Of a stretch of DNA of 60,237 bases, positions 7,241 through 16,107 are shown piece after piece (position 1 is the first letter of the stretch; every line of letters begins with the position of its first letter). Origin of the DNA: Saprospiraceae bacterium (lineage in GTDB: Bacteria > Bacteroidota > Bacteroidia > Chitinophagales > Saprospiraceae); NCBI GenBank assembly GCA_028285085.1, contig JANQQI010000031.1, positions 1 to 60,237 of the forward strand. The letters run 5' to 3'. Position numbers and translations under genes: made by a program. A model generated the notes under the pieces. That model had not been told where the DNA came from and did not search any database. It was given only the letters and a program-made list of their open reading frames with translations.

Positions 7241-7345
7241 ATATCTATGACTATGCCTGGATGGCTTTCAGCAATGCCGAGATGCTTTTAGTCAAAAAGA
7301 AGGCAAAACCATTTTAGTGTTGAATAAAATAATACGTTGCTGGAA

Positions 7346-7378
7346 ACAAAAAAGGAATCCACATTCGTGAATTCCTTT
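7346..7378 (-). terminator. Rho-independent terminator of tRNA-Arg
   Basis: Arms 7351-7362 and 7367-7378 (AAAGGAATYCAC type, one mismatch) enclose ATTC; on the minus strand the stem runs into TTTTTTG. It lies 12 nt beyond the tRNA 3' end. Confidence 0.8.
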
Positions 7379-7389
7379 GTAGAAGCTAG

Positions 7390-7463
7390 TGATCCCGCCA
7401 GGGCTCGAACCTGGAACCTGCTGCTTAGAAGGCAGCTGCTCTATCCAGTTGAGCTACGAGACC
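7390..7463 (-). tRNA. tRNA-Arg (anticodon TCT)
   Basis: 74 nt on the minus strand. The acceptor arms GGTCTCG and CGGGATC pair with two G-T pairs, followed by discriminator A. The anticodon stem GCTGC/GCAGC encloses the loop CTTCTAA, giving anticodon TCT, which reads AGA. The T arm carries GGTTCGAGCC. CCA is not encoded. The accessory island starts directly beyond its 3' end, a common integration position. Confidence 0.97.
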
Positions 7464-7611
7464 AAATCTGGATATGAACGCCTCGATTGGGCGTCTGCCG
7501 CAAATTTATAGCTTTTTTTGCACTTGCAGCAACTATTTGAACCACAAATGCGAAAGACGAGTTCCACGACTCCGACAAATTTCGCTATCTTCGAGCAAAT
7601 TGAAACAGACT

Positions 7612-8295
7612 ATGAGTCAGATCACCAACGTCCAAATTGAGGAGAGCTGGAAGCAAGCGCTGGCGGCCGAATTTCAACAACCTTATTTCGCCGCCATCAA
7701 GCAGTTTTTAGTGCAAGAAAAACGCGCCGGCAAGACGATCTATCCTCCTGGCTCCCTGATTTTCAATGCTTTCAACACGACCCCACTCGATCAGGTCAAA
7801 GTCGTTATTCTGGGGCAAGATCCTTATCACGGGCCGCGGCAGGCGATGGGATTATCCTTTTCGGTGCCGCGAGAAGTAGCCGTTCCAGCTTCGCTGAAGA
7901 ATATTTATAAAGAGATTAACAATGATCTGGGATTACCAATTCCGCAGCACGGCGATTTGACTAAATGGGCGCAGCAAGGGGTTTTTATGCTCAACGCCAT
8001 GCTCACCGTAGAGGCGCGCAAAGCGGGCTCACATAAGAAGATTGGCTGGCAGAAGTTTACCGATGCAGTCATCCGAGTGATTTCCGAGCATCATCAAGGC
8101 GTGGTCTTCATGCTGTGGGGCAATTTCGCGCGTAGCAAAAAGGCGCTAATCGATGAGATGAAGCATTATGTTTTAGAGTCGGTCCATCCATCTCCTTTGG
8201 CCGGCAATGGCTTCCAGGGCTGCAAGCATTTCTCACGAGCAAATGAAATTCTAAGTCAACAAGGAAAAACGACAATAGATTGGACGGTGGACTAA
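7612..8295 (+). CDS. ung: Uracil-DNA glycosylase, family 1
   Basis: 227 residues when started at the ATG at 7612 (MSQITNVQIEESW), which fits the usual UDG length; in-frame codons further upstream would run into the tRNA promoter region and are ignored. Catalytic water-activating Asp70 lies in GQDPYHG, the uracil-recognition segment is MGLSFSVP, and the leucine-loop motif is HPSPLAGNGF with His near 192. VFMLWGNFARSK and GCKHFSRAN are also family hallmarks. It removes uracil from DNA, starting base excision repair. It converges on the histidine kinase gene with only 15 bp between stops. Confidence 0.97.
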   Translation: MSQITNVQIEESWKQALAAEFQQPYFAAIKQFLVQEKRAGKTIYPPGSLIFNAFNTTPLDQVKVVILGQDPYHGPRQAMGLSFSVPREVAVPASLKNIYKEINNDLGLPIPQHGDLTKWAQQGVFMLNAMLTVEARKAGSHKKIGWQKFTDAVIRVISEHHQGVVFMLWGNFARSKKALIDEMKHYVLESVHPSPLAGNGFQGCKHFSRANEILSQQGKTTIDWTVD

Positions 8296-8310
8296 ATGAT
8301 TGAGGTTAGA

Positions 8311-10461
8311 CTAAGCCGAAGGCGCATTCTCCAGTTCCTTTACCACCGGTAAGGTGAAAAAGAAGGTACTCCCCTGCCCCGCTTCCGATTCGACCCAGAT
8401 ACGACCGCCGTGACGCTCCACGATTTTCTTACAGGTCGCCAGACCGATACCGGTGCCTTCGTACTCTTCTTTGGTATGCAAGCGACGGAACATCTCAAAG
8501 ATTTTCTCGCGGTTTTCATCACTAATGCCGATACCATTGTCCTGAATGGTGAAGAGGTATTCCTGATTGCGGCGGCAGCAGTTGACCGTAATCACTGGCT
8601 TGCGCTCACCGCGGAATTTAATCGCATTACTCATCAGATTTTGGAATAACTGGACCATCTGCGTTTGATTCGCACGGATCGGTGGCAAGACATCGTAATC
8701 GACTTTGATTTCGGCCTCATTTTTCAAGATCGAAAACTTGAGATTACCCTTGACTAAGTCGATGATGTCCCGAGTTTGAATGATGGCTTTTTGAGCATCT
8801 TTGCCAATCGATACCCGCGAATAGTCCAGTAGGCCGTTCAACAAGCCTTCCATCCGTGAAACCGCATCAACGATATAGCCCATAAATTCGTTGGCATTTT
8901 CATCAAAGAGATGCTGATAGCGTTTATTGAGAATTTTGGTGTAGGCATTGATCATCCGCAGTGGCTCTTTCAAATCGTGTGAAGCCACCGAAGCAAAGTT
9001 GCGCAGGTCTTCGTTGGAATCCTCGAGCCGTTTATTCTGCTGCTCAATCTGAATATTTTTCTCTCCCAGCAAGGCATTGGTCGCCGTTACCAGCTCATTG
9101 ACCTGCTGGAGTTCTTCGTTTTTCTGATTAATCTCTTTGTTCTTATCCTCCAACAGCTCATTGGTATGCTTCTGCGTTCTGAAGCGATTGATCACCATGA
9201 TGAGCATGATGAGCAAAAAGACCGCCGTAGCGAAGAAAATCGCATTGTAGAGTTTATCGATCTGTTTTTTACTCTCTAAAAGATCATTTTCCCTTTTGAG
9301 GAGTAATATTTCCTTTTCTCTTTTTTGAATTTCGAAACGCTTCTGCCGCTGCCCCATTTCCCGCAAGGTCGTTTCATTGAGAACGCTGTCACGCAATTGA
9401 ACGTAGGTGTACGTGTAGTCAAGTGCTTTTTCAAAATTGCCCAAATCACGATGGATGTCTGCGTACAATTCCAACAAACTAATCATCCGCGTTTTTGATC
9501 CAATCCCTTCCGCCAATATAAATGCAGAATCCAAATAGATCAGTGATTGTTCAGGATCACTGGCCCTCAACTCGAGATCCGCCATATGTCGGAAAGTCCC
9601 AATTTGTCCCCAGCGATCGTTGGCTTCTTTTTTCAGGGTAATCGAGCGTCGTAAGAAGTTTCGGGCCCGTTCAAAATCGCCCCGATGCATATAATTCGTA
9701 CCAATATTGGTCAGTGAATAGGCAATCCCCGTACGGTAATTCATGTTCTCCGCCAATAGCAACGAGCGCTTATTATATTCTAGTGACTTCTCGAGATCGC
9801 CCAGGCTTTCGTAGGTCGTACCAATAGCCGCCGCACAGGAATAGACCCCACGAGATCCTTCAACCTGATTAAACAACTTCTCGGCGATGCGGTATTGCTC
9901 CAGGGCCTGCTGGAAATTATCTTGGTAATAAAACAGGCTCCCCAATTCATAGTGCGATGTGGCCAAACCTGAGGTATCTCTCATGGCCTCAAATAGCCCA
10001 ATCGCTTTAAGGCAGTAATCATAGGCGAGTTCGTAATCACCGAGATTCTTGTAAATGGCCGACATTTGGCTCAAAGCATTGGCTTTTTCACTTTGCTCCG
10101 TGTACTCTGCCGGTGAACTGATAAACTCAGTGTACAACTCCAGCGCTTCCTGAAAGTTATTTAACCAACGCTGCGCGGAGGCCATATCCGCAATCAATTT
10201 GTATTTTTCAACACTTTCGTGATCCTGAGGCAACAACTCCCAAGCTTTTTGTCGATACACCAGGGCTTCTGAGTATTTCTCATCATCGTGCAGTTGCGAA
10301 CCAATTTTTATATACAAATTGGCCAGTTCCAGATCCGAAAGGTGATTTTTAGAAGTTTGGATGGTTTCTAATAGACTATCGATCGAATTAGCGGAGGCGT
10401 TCGAGACTATTCCTGAGAAGAATAGCAAAAAAATTAGCCTGATTAACCGATAGTGAGACAT
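8311..10461 (-). CDS. TPR-containing sensor histidine kinase
   Basis: 716 residues: signal peptide (1-24), about eight TPR helix pairs (roughly 45-380) in the periplasm, one membrane helix (about 404-427), a cytoplasmic coiled coil rich in Gln/Asn/Glu (430-490), HisKA with phospho-acceptor His495 in SVASHDLKEPL, and HATPase_c (about 595-708) with NLMSNAIKF, DNGIGI and GTGIGLATC boxes. There is no receiver or HTH domain, so it must pass phosphate to a separate response regulator; none is adjacent. The phytochrome-like HisKA variant (SHDLKEPLR) is typical of Bacteroidota. The signal sensed is unknown. Confidence 0.93.
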   Translation of the reverse strand: MSHYRLIRLIFLLFFSGIVSNASANSIDSLLETIQTSKNHLSDLELANLYIKIGSQLHDDEKYSEALVYRQKAWELLPQDHESVEKYKLIADMASAQRWLNNFQEALELYTEFISSPAEYTEQSEKANALSQMSAIYKNLGDYELAYDYCLKAIGLFEAMRDTSGLATSHYELGSLFYYQDNFQQALEQYRIAEKLFNQVEGSRGVYSCAAAIGTTYESLGDLEKSLEYNKRSLLLAENMNYRTGIAYSLTNIGTNYMHRGDFERARNFLRRSITLKKEANDRWGQIGTFRHMADLELRASDPEQSLIYLDSAFILAEGIGSKTRMISLLELYADIHRDLGNFEKALDYTYTYVQLRDSVLNETTLREMGQRQKRFEIQKREKEILLLKRENDLLESKKQIDKLYNAIFFATAVFLLIMLIMVINRFRTQKHTNELLEDKNKEINQKNEELQQVNELVTATNALLGEKNIQIEQQNKRLEDSNEDLRNFASVASHDLKEPLRMINAYTKILNKRYQHLFDENANEFMGYIVDAVSRMEGLLNGLLDYSRVSIGKDAQKAIIQTRDIIDLVKGNLKFSILKNEAEIKVDYDVLPPIRANQTQMVQLFQNLMSNAIKFRGERKPVITVNCCRRNQEYLFTIQDNGIGISDENREKIFEMFRRLHTKEEYEGTGIGLATCKKIVERHGGRIWVESEAGQGSTFFFTLPVVKELENAPSA

Positions 10462-10659
10462 ATTCCTAGGGGATTGTGTGTATACACATAAAGCTAATGC
10501 GGGTAATGGGCCGAATTAGCTTTATCTGACTGTAATCATTATCATCTCATTTTCGAGGCCTTTTCAACCTCAACTCTTGTAGTATTATGATCAATAATTA
10601 TACCATACGATCAATTTGTAGCGATTGTTCCAAAAGGTAAGTCATTACAACCCAAAACT

Positions 10660-10692
10660 TTTGGATCGCTCCCGAAATGAAAGCGATCCAAA
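10660..10692 (-). terminator. Hairpin after the small peptide gene
   Basis: Perfect 11-bp arms TTTGGATCGCT (10660-10670) and AGCGATCCAAA (10682-10692), 10 nt past the stop of the peptide gene at 10703. The following U-tract is short (TTTT after AAG), so termination may be weak. Confidence 0.65.
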
Positions 10693-10702
10693 GGTGGTAG
10701 TA

Positions 10703-10843
10703 TTAATCATCTTTAATCGGTGGTGGACAGCCCATATCAATAATGTATGGTCCACCTCCTTTCAATTTACTTTGCTGCCGTGGCTCAACTGTTTTGACAT
10801 TGATGTCAGCAAGAATTTTTTGAATTTTCATTGGTTGCTTCAT
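10703..10843 (-). CDS. Small GG-leader-like peptide (possible RiPP or secreted peptide precursor)
   Basis: 46 residues from the ATG at 10841-10843 (MKQPMKIQKILADI). The N-terminal half is a basic, amphipathic leader-like segment; it is followed by SKLKGGG and a short core with one Cys, PYIIDMGCPPPIKDD. A leader ending in KGG before a small Cys- and Gly-containing core is the style of Bacteroidota GG-type natural-product precursors. A strong hairpin directly follows the stop, supporting a discrete transcript. No maturase, protease-transporter or second peptide copy is nearby, which weakens the RiPP idea. An in-frame upstream extension to 10924 is possible but lacks leader character. Confidence 0.5.
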   Translation of the reverse strand: MKQPMKIQKILADINVKTVEPRQQSKLKGGGPYIIDMGCPPPIKDD

Positions 10844-11140
10844 GGATACTATATGATTTAAAAGTTTGGAAATCAGATTAAAATCGTAGAGGAGAGGATA
10901 AAATTTTATAGTTATACAAATCATATCTTACACTTACCTAAGCAAATGATTTGTAGACTGATGTTCGATTGAACTAAAAGGTAGAGGACAAATAGTGTGT
11001 TCCTATTCTGTTTTAGAATAGTGGATAGATTGAACGAATAAATTAAAGAGGGGGATAACAAATTAATGGCAAAAACTGTACCAAGGCAGTTTTATAGACT
11101 AACTATTTTTTGACCTTTCACAAATTCACCTTATAAAATA

Positions 11141-13642
11141 TTACCGAAGCGACAATTGGTAAAAATACATTTCGTCACTCAAGGGCACCGCAACCCAAAC
11201 AATACGTTGACTTACATCTAATTGCAATGCAGGCATTGCCGAAGCGGCCATTTCTGCTAACAGAATCTTTCCCCAAATGGAAGAACGCATTCGAGTTTTA
11301 TCAAAAGTAGCTACCAAAGGTTGACGCTGAGTGGTAAGTAAAAGAGGGGAAAGCTGCGCCGCGGAGCTATCTAGTACGAGATGATTCAAAGGCTTCAACT
11401 CTCCGGCTTGTTCTCGAAAATAATGTAGCCCCGATGCATGATCTAGTATCGCTAGCCAGAGTTGATTTTGCTCATCAATATAGTAATGAGCCGCCTTTAA
11501 AGGTGTCTGTAGATCAAGCAACATTGAAGATTTCACCTGCCCACCGGAGGTAATACAATAGCTATCCCCCATTGCGGTCAAATACCAGAGCAGGACCTCA
11601 TCCTCTACTTTTTGGATGATTGCCCTTAAGGTCTTCTCCCCTACGGCTTGCTGCAACATGCCCTGTCGGTTGCGTAATTGTAATTGTCCATCCTCATTTT
11701 GTAATAACAGCACATCCTGTTCGGCTATCGCTAGCTTTTGGATGGGTTGCCCTAATCGCCCAACACCTTCTTGCGGGTTCCAGCCATTTACGGGGACTCC
11801 ATCAGCGTACCAGGCGTACGCATTACCATTTTCACAACCCAACAAATAGAGTGGCTCTGGTTGATCCGTAAACGACAACTGCACCAAACCATTTGTCGCT
11901 GGCGATAATAAGTGTTTGGGGTAGCCGGGTATATCTTTGCCCGAAGGCATGAGACGATAAATACGATTTTTAGTGTTAAACAACCACGATTTACCATCTT
12001 GATATAGCGGTGAAATGCTTGAGAGGATTGGGGTTTCTAATTGACGTTGCCAAAGTAACTTCCCTTTCGGAGAATAGCAGTAAAGCTTAAACTGTTCATC
12101 TTGCACAAATACACGATCTAATTGCTGACGATTATCTAGTACGAACTGAGGAGTGCCCAATATAGGCGCCGCTAGCTGAGTTTTCCAAGACAGTGCCAAC
12201 GGATTGACGGGCTGATTCGTGGATTGTAACCATAAACGAAATGCCGTCGTTTCACCTTTTCCATGCATGGCCATTAAGCCTTGTAAAGGTCCAAACGCTT
12301 GCCAGGTACCGCGCAAATTTTGCGCGCGCTCCGGCGCGCTGAGTTGCAACATCGCTTCGGTTAGGAGCTGTTGATCAAAATAAAAGGCAGAGCTATGGTT
12401 TTGTACGATTCTATTCGCTAGTGTCGCTTGTTGCCCAAGTTGTCCTCCGGCGATGTAGCGATCCAGCCACAATTCTAATGCTTGCCGATCATTGGCAAAT
12501 AAAAGGGCTTGATCCAAAAAACAATAATAGGGCGCAGTATACGTCCCCGGAAAAGGATCCAGCAATTGCCCGTCCAACAATTGCCCGATACGAAAACTCT
12601 GATAGTCTACCGAAGCCAGCTCACCGCGTTCCAAGGCATAAGCTTCAAGGCTATTTCTCAGCTTTACCTCATCTGCGATGTCTAAAAGCACAAATTGTTG
12701 CTCCTCGACTGGCTTACCAACGGCTTCTACCCACACACTGCTCCAAGGACCAGCACATCCTTCGAGTTGAAATGGCAATTCGGGCGGCACAGCCGCAGTG
12801 TAGTACATCGCCGTATTGTCCGGTAGTAATTGCCCCAATCGCTCGTGCCATTGCTTGAATATCAGTGTGTCTCCCATAGGTTGGGTTGTCTGAGATGTAA
12901 AAAAGCCGAGTAGCTCATCTCTCTGCTCTCCGGGTTGTACGCCCCACCAAGTTCCTAAAGATGAAAATTGCTGCAACAAGGGGCGCCATTGGCGTTTAAT
13001 CAGAGGATTCAAGTTATTGGGCAGCGCCGAGAATTGAAGATATATTCCCGGGCGATCCAACTGCCGAGAGGGCGACGACTGCACTTCACGTCCTTGTAAT
13101 TGTTTGATGGCATCTTCGATGAGTAATGGCAATGGCGCCAGCAGGAGTAAGTGCTGATATCGGCAAGCGGTCAAGTGTCGACCATCTAAAAGTTGTAGCT
13201 GATATAAATCCAGGTTACGAAAACTGGTACGCGTTAGTGCTTCCGTGGCAAGCTGTTGGAAAAAAGCATTCAGCAGATCATCATTCGCTTCAAACACATA
13301 AAAAAAATGCTGATCCTCGGCACTTTGCCACTGCCACGCCGCTAAGCCCGGTTGCTGACGAAAGCGTTGCCATAAGAGGGTGTCAGAGAAGCAAGAAGCC
13401 GCAATTTGATCAAGGTCTGCCTCCATTTGTTGAATCAAGGGCAAGCTGCGCCAATTGATCTGTGTATCCCAGTGGTTAAACCAAGTTTCCAAGCTTGATA
13501 GCTCCGGCCAATCTACGACGATTCCACTCTCTGGAGGTAAGGCTGAAAAGCGATCGATACGATCTCGCCAGCCGTAATTTAGAACCACTATAAAGACGAT
13601 CAACATCGGCAGGGTCCACCAGATTTTTCGTAGTTTGTGCAT
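11141..13642 (-). CDS. Large membrane-anchored protein with C-terminal PQQ-like beta-propeller
   Basis: 833 residues. A single N-terminal hydrophobic helix (about 8-24) after a basic start looks like a signal anchor, placing the rest outside the cytoplasm. Residues 40-480 have the alternating character of DUF3352-like envelope proteins but no firm match. Residues about 490-833 contain repeated blades with PQQ/quinoprotein-like cadence (for example KLYCYSPKGKLLWQRQLETP and NRIYRLMPSGKDIPGYPKH), with no PQQ-binding enzyme motif. It stands alone between the peptide gene and a divergent DUF423 gene, 60 bp away. Probably a structural or assembly propeller; function unknown. Confidence 0.7.
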   Translation of the reverse strand: MHKLRKIWWTLPMLIVFIVVLNYGWRDRIDRFSALPPESGIVVDWPELSSLETWFNHWDTQINWRSLPLIQQMEADLDQIAASCFSDTLLWQRFRQQPGLAAWQWQSAEDQHFFYVFEANDDLLNAFFQQLATEALTRTSFRNLDLYQLQLLDGRHLTACRYQHLLLLAPLPLLIEDAIKQLQGREVQSSPSRQLDRPGIYLQFSALPNNLNPLIKRQWRPLLQQFSSLGTWWGVQPGEQRDELLGFFTSQTTQPMGDTLIFKQWHERLGQLLPDNTAMYYTAAVPPELPFQLEGCAGPWSSVWVEAVGKPVEEQQFVLLDIADEVKLRNSLEAYALERGELASVDYQSFRIGQLLDGQLLDPFPGTYTAPYYCFLDQALLFANDRQALELWLDRYIAGGQLGQQATLANRIVQNHSSAFYFDQQLLTEAMLQLSAPERAQNLRGTWQAFGPLQGLMAMHGKGETTAFRLWLQSTNQPVNPLALSWKTQLAAPILGTPQFVLDNRQQLDRVFVQDEQFKLYCYSPKGKLLWQRQLETPILSSISPLYQDGKSWLFNTKNRIYRLMPSGKDIPGYPKHLLSPATNGLVQLSFTDQPEPLYLLGCENGNAYAWYADGVPVNGWNPQEGVGRLGQPIQKLAIAEQDVLLLQNEDGQLQLRNRQGMLQQAVGEKTLRAIIQKVEDEVLLWYLTAMGDSYCITSGGQVKSSMLLDLQTPLKAAHYYIDEQNQLWLAILDHASGLHYFREQAGELKPLNHLVLDSSAAQLSPLLLTTQRQPLVATFDKTRMRSSIWGKILLAEMAASAMPALQLDVSQRIVWVAVPLSDEMYFYQLSLR

Positions 13643-13702
13643 GATAATCGAGCGACTTTTTTCGGATAATTTAATGCGTCCACAATTATATAAAATAAAC
13701 CT

Positions 13703-14074
13703 ATGGCTAGAAAATTTCTCCTCATCGCCAGCCTCTCAGCTTTATTAGCCGTAGTACTTGGTGCTTTTGGGGCACACGGTCTTAAAGCCATCTTAGATGC
13801 CTCCGGACAAGCTACCTACGAAACCGGCGTGCGCTACCATTTTTATCATACTTTCGGCCTGTTCATTGTCGCTCTGCTTTTGCAACAACGGTATACGAAA
13901 TGGCTCCGCAACGCTGGCTGGTTTTTCATTCTCGGGATGTTCTTATTTTCTGGTTCACTCTATTTGCTATCTGTTTTTGGTTGGAAATGGCTCGGGCCGA
14001 TTACGCCCATTGGAGGCACTTTTTTTATTATTGGATGGGGATGTATATTTTGGAATTATTTGAAAAAGGAATAA
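13703..14074 (+). CDS. DUF423 family small membrane protein
   Basis: 123 residues with four hydrophobic helices. The family signature GAFGAHGLK is at residues 22-30, then TYETGVRYHFYHTFGL, and P-I-T-P-IGGT-F-I-GW near the end. These match DUF423 (YgdD-like) inner-membrane proteins of unknown function. The length is normal. A bulged hairpin with a U-tract follows directly. Confidence 0.9.
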   Translation: MARKFLLIASLSALLAVVLGAFGAHGLKAILDASGQATYETGVRYHFYHTFGLFIVALLLQQRYTKWLRNAGWFFILGMFLFSGSLYLLSVFGWKWLGPITPIGGTFFIIGWGCIFWNYLKKE

Positions 14075-14107
14075 AGCGGCTTTCAATACGTTTAGCCTTG
14101 CTTTTTT
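14074..14107 (+). terminator. Terminator after DUF423 gene
   Basis: AAGCGGCT (14074-14081) pairs with AGCC-TT-GCTT (14094-14103) with a TT bulge and continues into TTTTTT. It starts in the stop codon of the DUF423 gene. Confidence 0.65.
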
Positions 14108-14217
14108 AGAGCATTCAGCAAATTTTCTAATAGACTATTCTTGTTCAAAATCAATAATTTCACCGTATACCCGTATTTTTAATTTTCAAAACAGAATTGA
14201 TTAAAACCGCACCATAA

Positions 14218-15708
14218 ATGCAAACGGATTTCCAAAAATACCACACCACACTTAAAAAATTAGCCGATGTCGAGCATGCAATGGCCGTCCTGAGCTGGGA
14301 TAAAGAAGTAAATGCCCCAGGTGGTGGCGCCGAATTACGCGCCCAACAGATCGCCACGCTATCCGGTATCGCTCACGATATTTTTACCAATGCCGCATTT
14401 GGAGATCTTTTGCAGCAATTAAATGAATCGGAGCTCAGTGATTTTGAACGCCGAAACATTGTCCGAACCCTGCACGATTACCAACGCGCGCAGTCCTTTT
14501 CCCAAGATTTTGTCATCCGACGATCGCGGGCCGTCTCTGCGGCCTACGATGCCTGGCTCAAGGCCCGCGAAGCCAATGATTATCAGGTCTTCCGCGAAGC
14601 ACTGGCCAACCTCATTGAGATCAAGCGCGAGGAAGCCAGCCTTGTGGGTTACGACGACCATCCCTACGACGCGCTGCTCGATGAATATGAGCCCAGCATG
14701 CGCGTCGCCCAACTTGATGTGCTTTTCTCCGACGTTCGCCGCCAACTCGTTGACTTCGTCCGCGAACTACGGCAGCGCCCGCAGGTCGCCGATAATTTCC
14801 TGCGCCAGCATTTTGCCAAAGACGATCAATGGAATTTCGGCCTGCATCTACTGGAAAATATGGGCTATCGCTTCGAGAATGGCCGTCAGGATATCTCTCC
14901 GCATCCCTTTACAACTTCCTTTGGGGCCAGCGATGTGCGCGTCACCACTCGAATCGATGAGAAGAATTTTGGCAGCATGACCTGGAGTTGTATCCACGAA
15001 GGGGGCCACGCCCTTTACGAGCAAGGTCTTCCAGTGGAATACTACGGGCTGCCCGCAGGAAAATACCTCTCACTCGGTATCCACGAGTCGCAATCCCGAC
15101 TTTGGGAAAATAATGTCGGACGCAGTCTCCCCTACTGGGAAGCCCATTATTCCAACTTACAGACCCGTTTTCCGAAGCAACTGGGCGCCATCGATGTTAA
15201 GATGTTTTACAAAGGCATCAACCGGATCAGTCCTAGCTTGATTCGTGTGGAATCGGATGAGCTACATTATCATTTCCATATTCTGATTCGCTACGAAATT
15301 GAAAAAGCATTGCTCGAAGGCAAAGTTGAAGCCGCCGAACTGGAGGATTACTGGAACAGTAAGTACAAAGAATATCTTGATGTGGATGTCCCTGATGCCA
15401 AGCAAGGCATTTTGCAGGATATTCATTGGTCTTATGGTAGCTTGGGTTACTTTCCGACTTATTCGCTGGGCTCATTTTATGCCGCCCAATTTTTCCAGCA
15501 AGCCCAAAAAGATATCCCTGAGCTTCGCCAGCAAATTCAACAGGGTGATAATAGCGCTTTACTCGCCTGGCTCCGCGAAAAGGTTCATCGCCACGGGCAA
15601 TTGCACAGCGCGGACGACTTATGTACTCAAATCACCGGCGAGCCACTCAATTTCCGTTATTTCATGGATTATGCCCGGGAGAAGTACCAAGGAATTTATG
15701 GGCGATAG
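14218..15708 (+). CDS. Carboxypeptidase, M32 (Taq) family
   Basis: 496 residues, the standard M32 length. The zinc motif HEGGH is at 260-264 (His260, Glu261, His264), followed by HALYEQGLP. Downstream HESQSRLWENNVGRS supplies the third metal ligand, and IRVESDELHYHFHI and GSLGYFPTYSLGSFYAAQ are further M32 signatures. It is a cytosolic metallo-carboxypeptidase that trims C-terminal residues from peptides. No signal peptide. The ATG at 14218 lies about 145 nt after the DUF423 stop, beyond a terminator, so it likely has its own promoter. Confidence 0.96.
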   Translation: MQTDFQKYHTTLKKLADVEHAMAVLSWDKEVNAPGGGAELRAQQIATLSGIAHDIFTNAAFGDLLQQLNESELSDFERRNIVRTLHDYQRAQSFSQDFVIRRSRAVSAAYDAWLKAREANDYQVFREALANLIEIKREEASLVGYDDHPYDALLDEYEPSMRVAQLDVLFSDVRRQLVDFVRELRQRPQVADNFLRQHFAKDDQWNFGLHLLENMGYRFENGRQDISPHPFTTSFGASDVRVTTRIDEKNFGSMTWSCIHEGGHALYEQGLPVEYYGLPAGKYLSLGIHESQSRLWENNVGRSLPYWEAHYSNLQTRFPKQLGAIDVKMFYKGINRISPSLIRVESDELHYHFHILIRYEIEKALLEGKVEAAELEDYWNSKYKEYLDVDVPDAKQGILQDIHWSYGSLGYFPTYSLGSFYAAQFFQQAQKDIPELRQQIQQGDNSALLAWLREKVHRHGQLHSADDLCTQITGEPLNFRYFMDYAREKYQGIYGR

Positions 15709-16107
15709 GTTATACTTTTTGCGATAAAATAGCTTTTCAGGCCAAAATCGTGTCAAAAACCCGACACCAACCCACATTTTTCAACTTGATTTATGGAATT
15801 TGGACTTCTCCGGAATCTATAGATAATAAGCGCAAGCAGCATTGGCCAAATACTTAAAACGTGGATTGTTTTCTTTGCAAAAATGACCTTAGCAAAGGCT
15901 GAAGGTTAATGGGTAAAATGACCGGCCCAAAGATGGGTCGGGGCGGCGGAGGCTAGGGTGGGTCCCACCCTCAAAGCCCCAATTTCTATCCCAACTTTAA
16001 ATATCACCCCACACTCTATTTCATCTCCTACTCAAATTCCTCACAAAAAAAATTGGTGAACCAACTCGCGCCAGTTCACCAATCCAAGTTTACAGTTGTT
16101 GAAAATT
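15709..16107. other. Intergenic region between convergent genes
   Basis: No gene seen. It contains a G/C-rich stretch with the palindrome GGGTGGGTCCCACCC (15956-15970), whose 1-nt centre makes a simple hairpin unlikely, and the nrdA terminator at 16045-16083. The rest is unremarkable. Confidence 0.5.
16045..16083 (-). terminator. nrdA terminator
   Basis: ATTGGTGAAC (16052-16061) pairs with GTTCACCAAT (16074-16083); read leftward the stem runs into eight T residues. It lies 25 nt past the nrdA stop. Confidence 0.85.

Larger units (their letters stand above)
3994..7330 (-). mobile_element. Integron-like gene-cassette array with broken integrase
   Basis: All parts point leftward: the recombinase pseudogene, site A, the EAD protein, site B, the TIR-like protein, site C, the Gly/Ala-rich protein and the terminal palindrome. 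Each gene begins 24 to 55 nt after a CGTTG box and ends 3 to 12 nt before the next site, leaving no room for separate promoters. This compact one-gene/one-palindrome layout is diagnostic of gene cassettes. Integrase and cassettes share orientation, as in inverted-integrase integrons such as that of Treponema denticola. The array ends abruptly at an AraC fragment, which suggests truncation. It lies 3' of a tRNA-Arg gene. Confidence 0.6.

Noticed and set aside
12421-12858. A 145-residue + strand frame
   Set aside because: Antisense to the 833-residue propeller gene, with low-complexity composition expected of a shadow frame.
15956-15970. GGGTGGGTCCCACCC as a terminator
   Set aside because: Loop of one base and no T-tract on either strand; more likely chance or a protein site.
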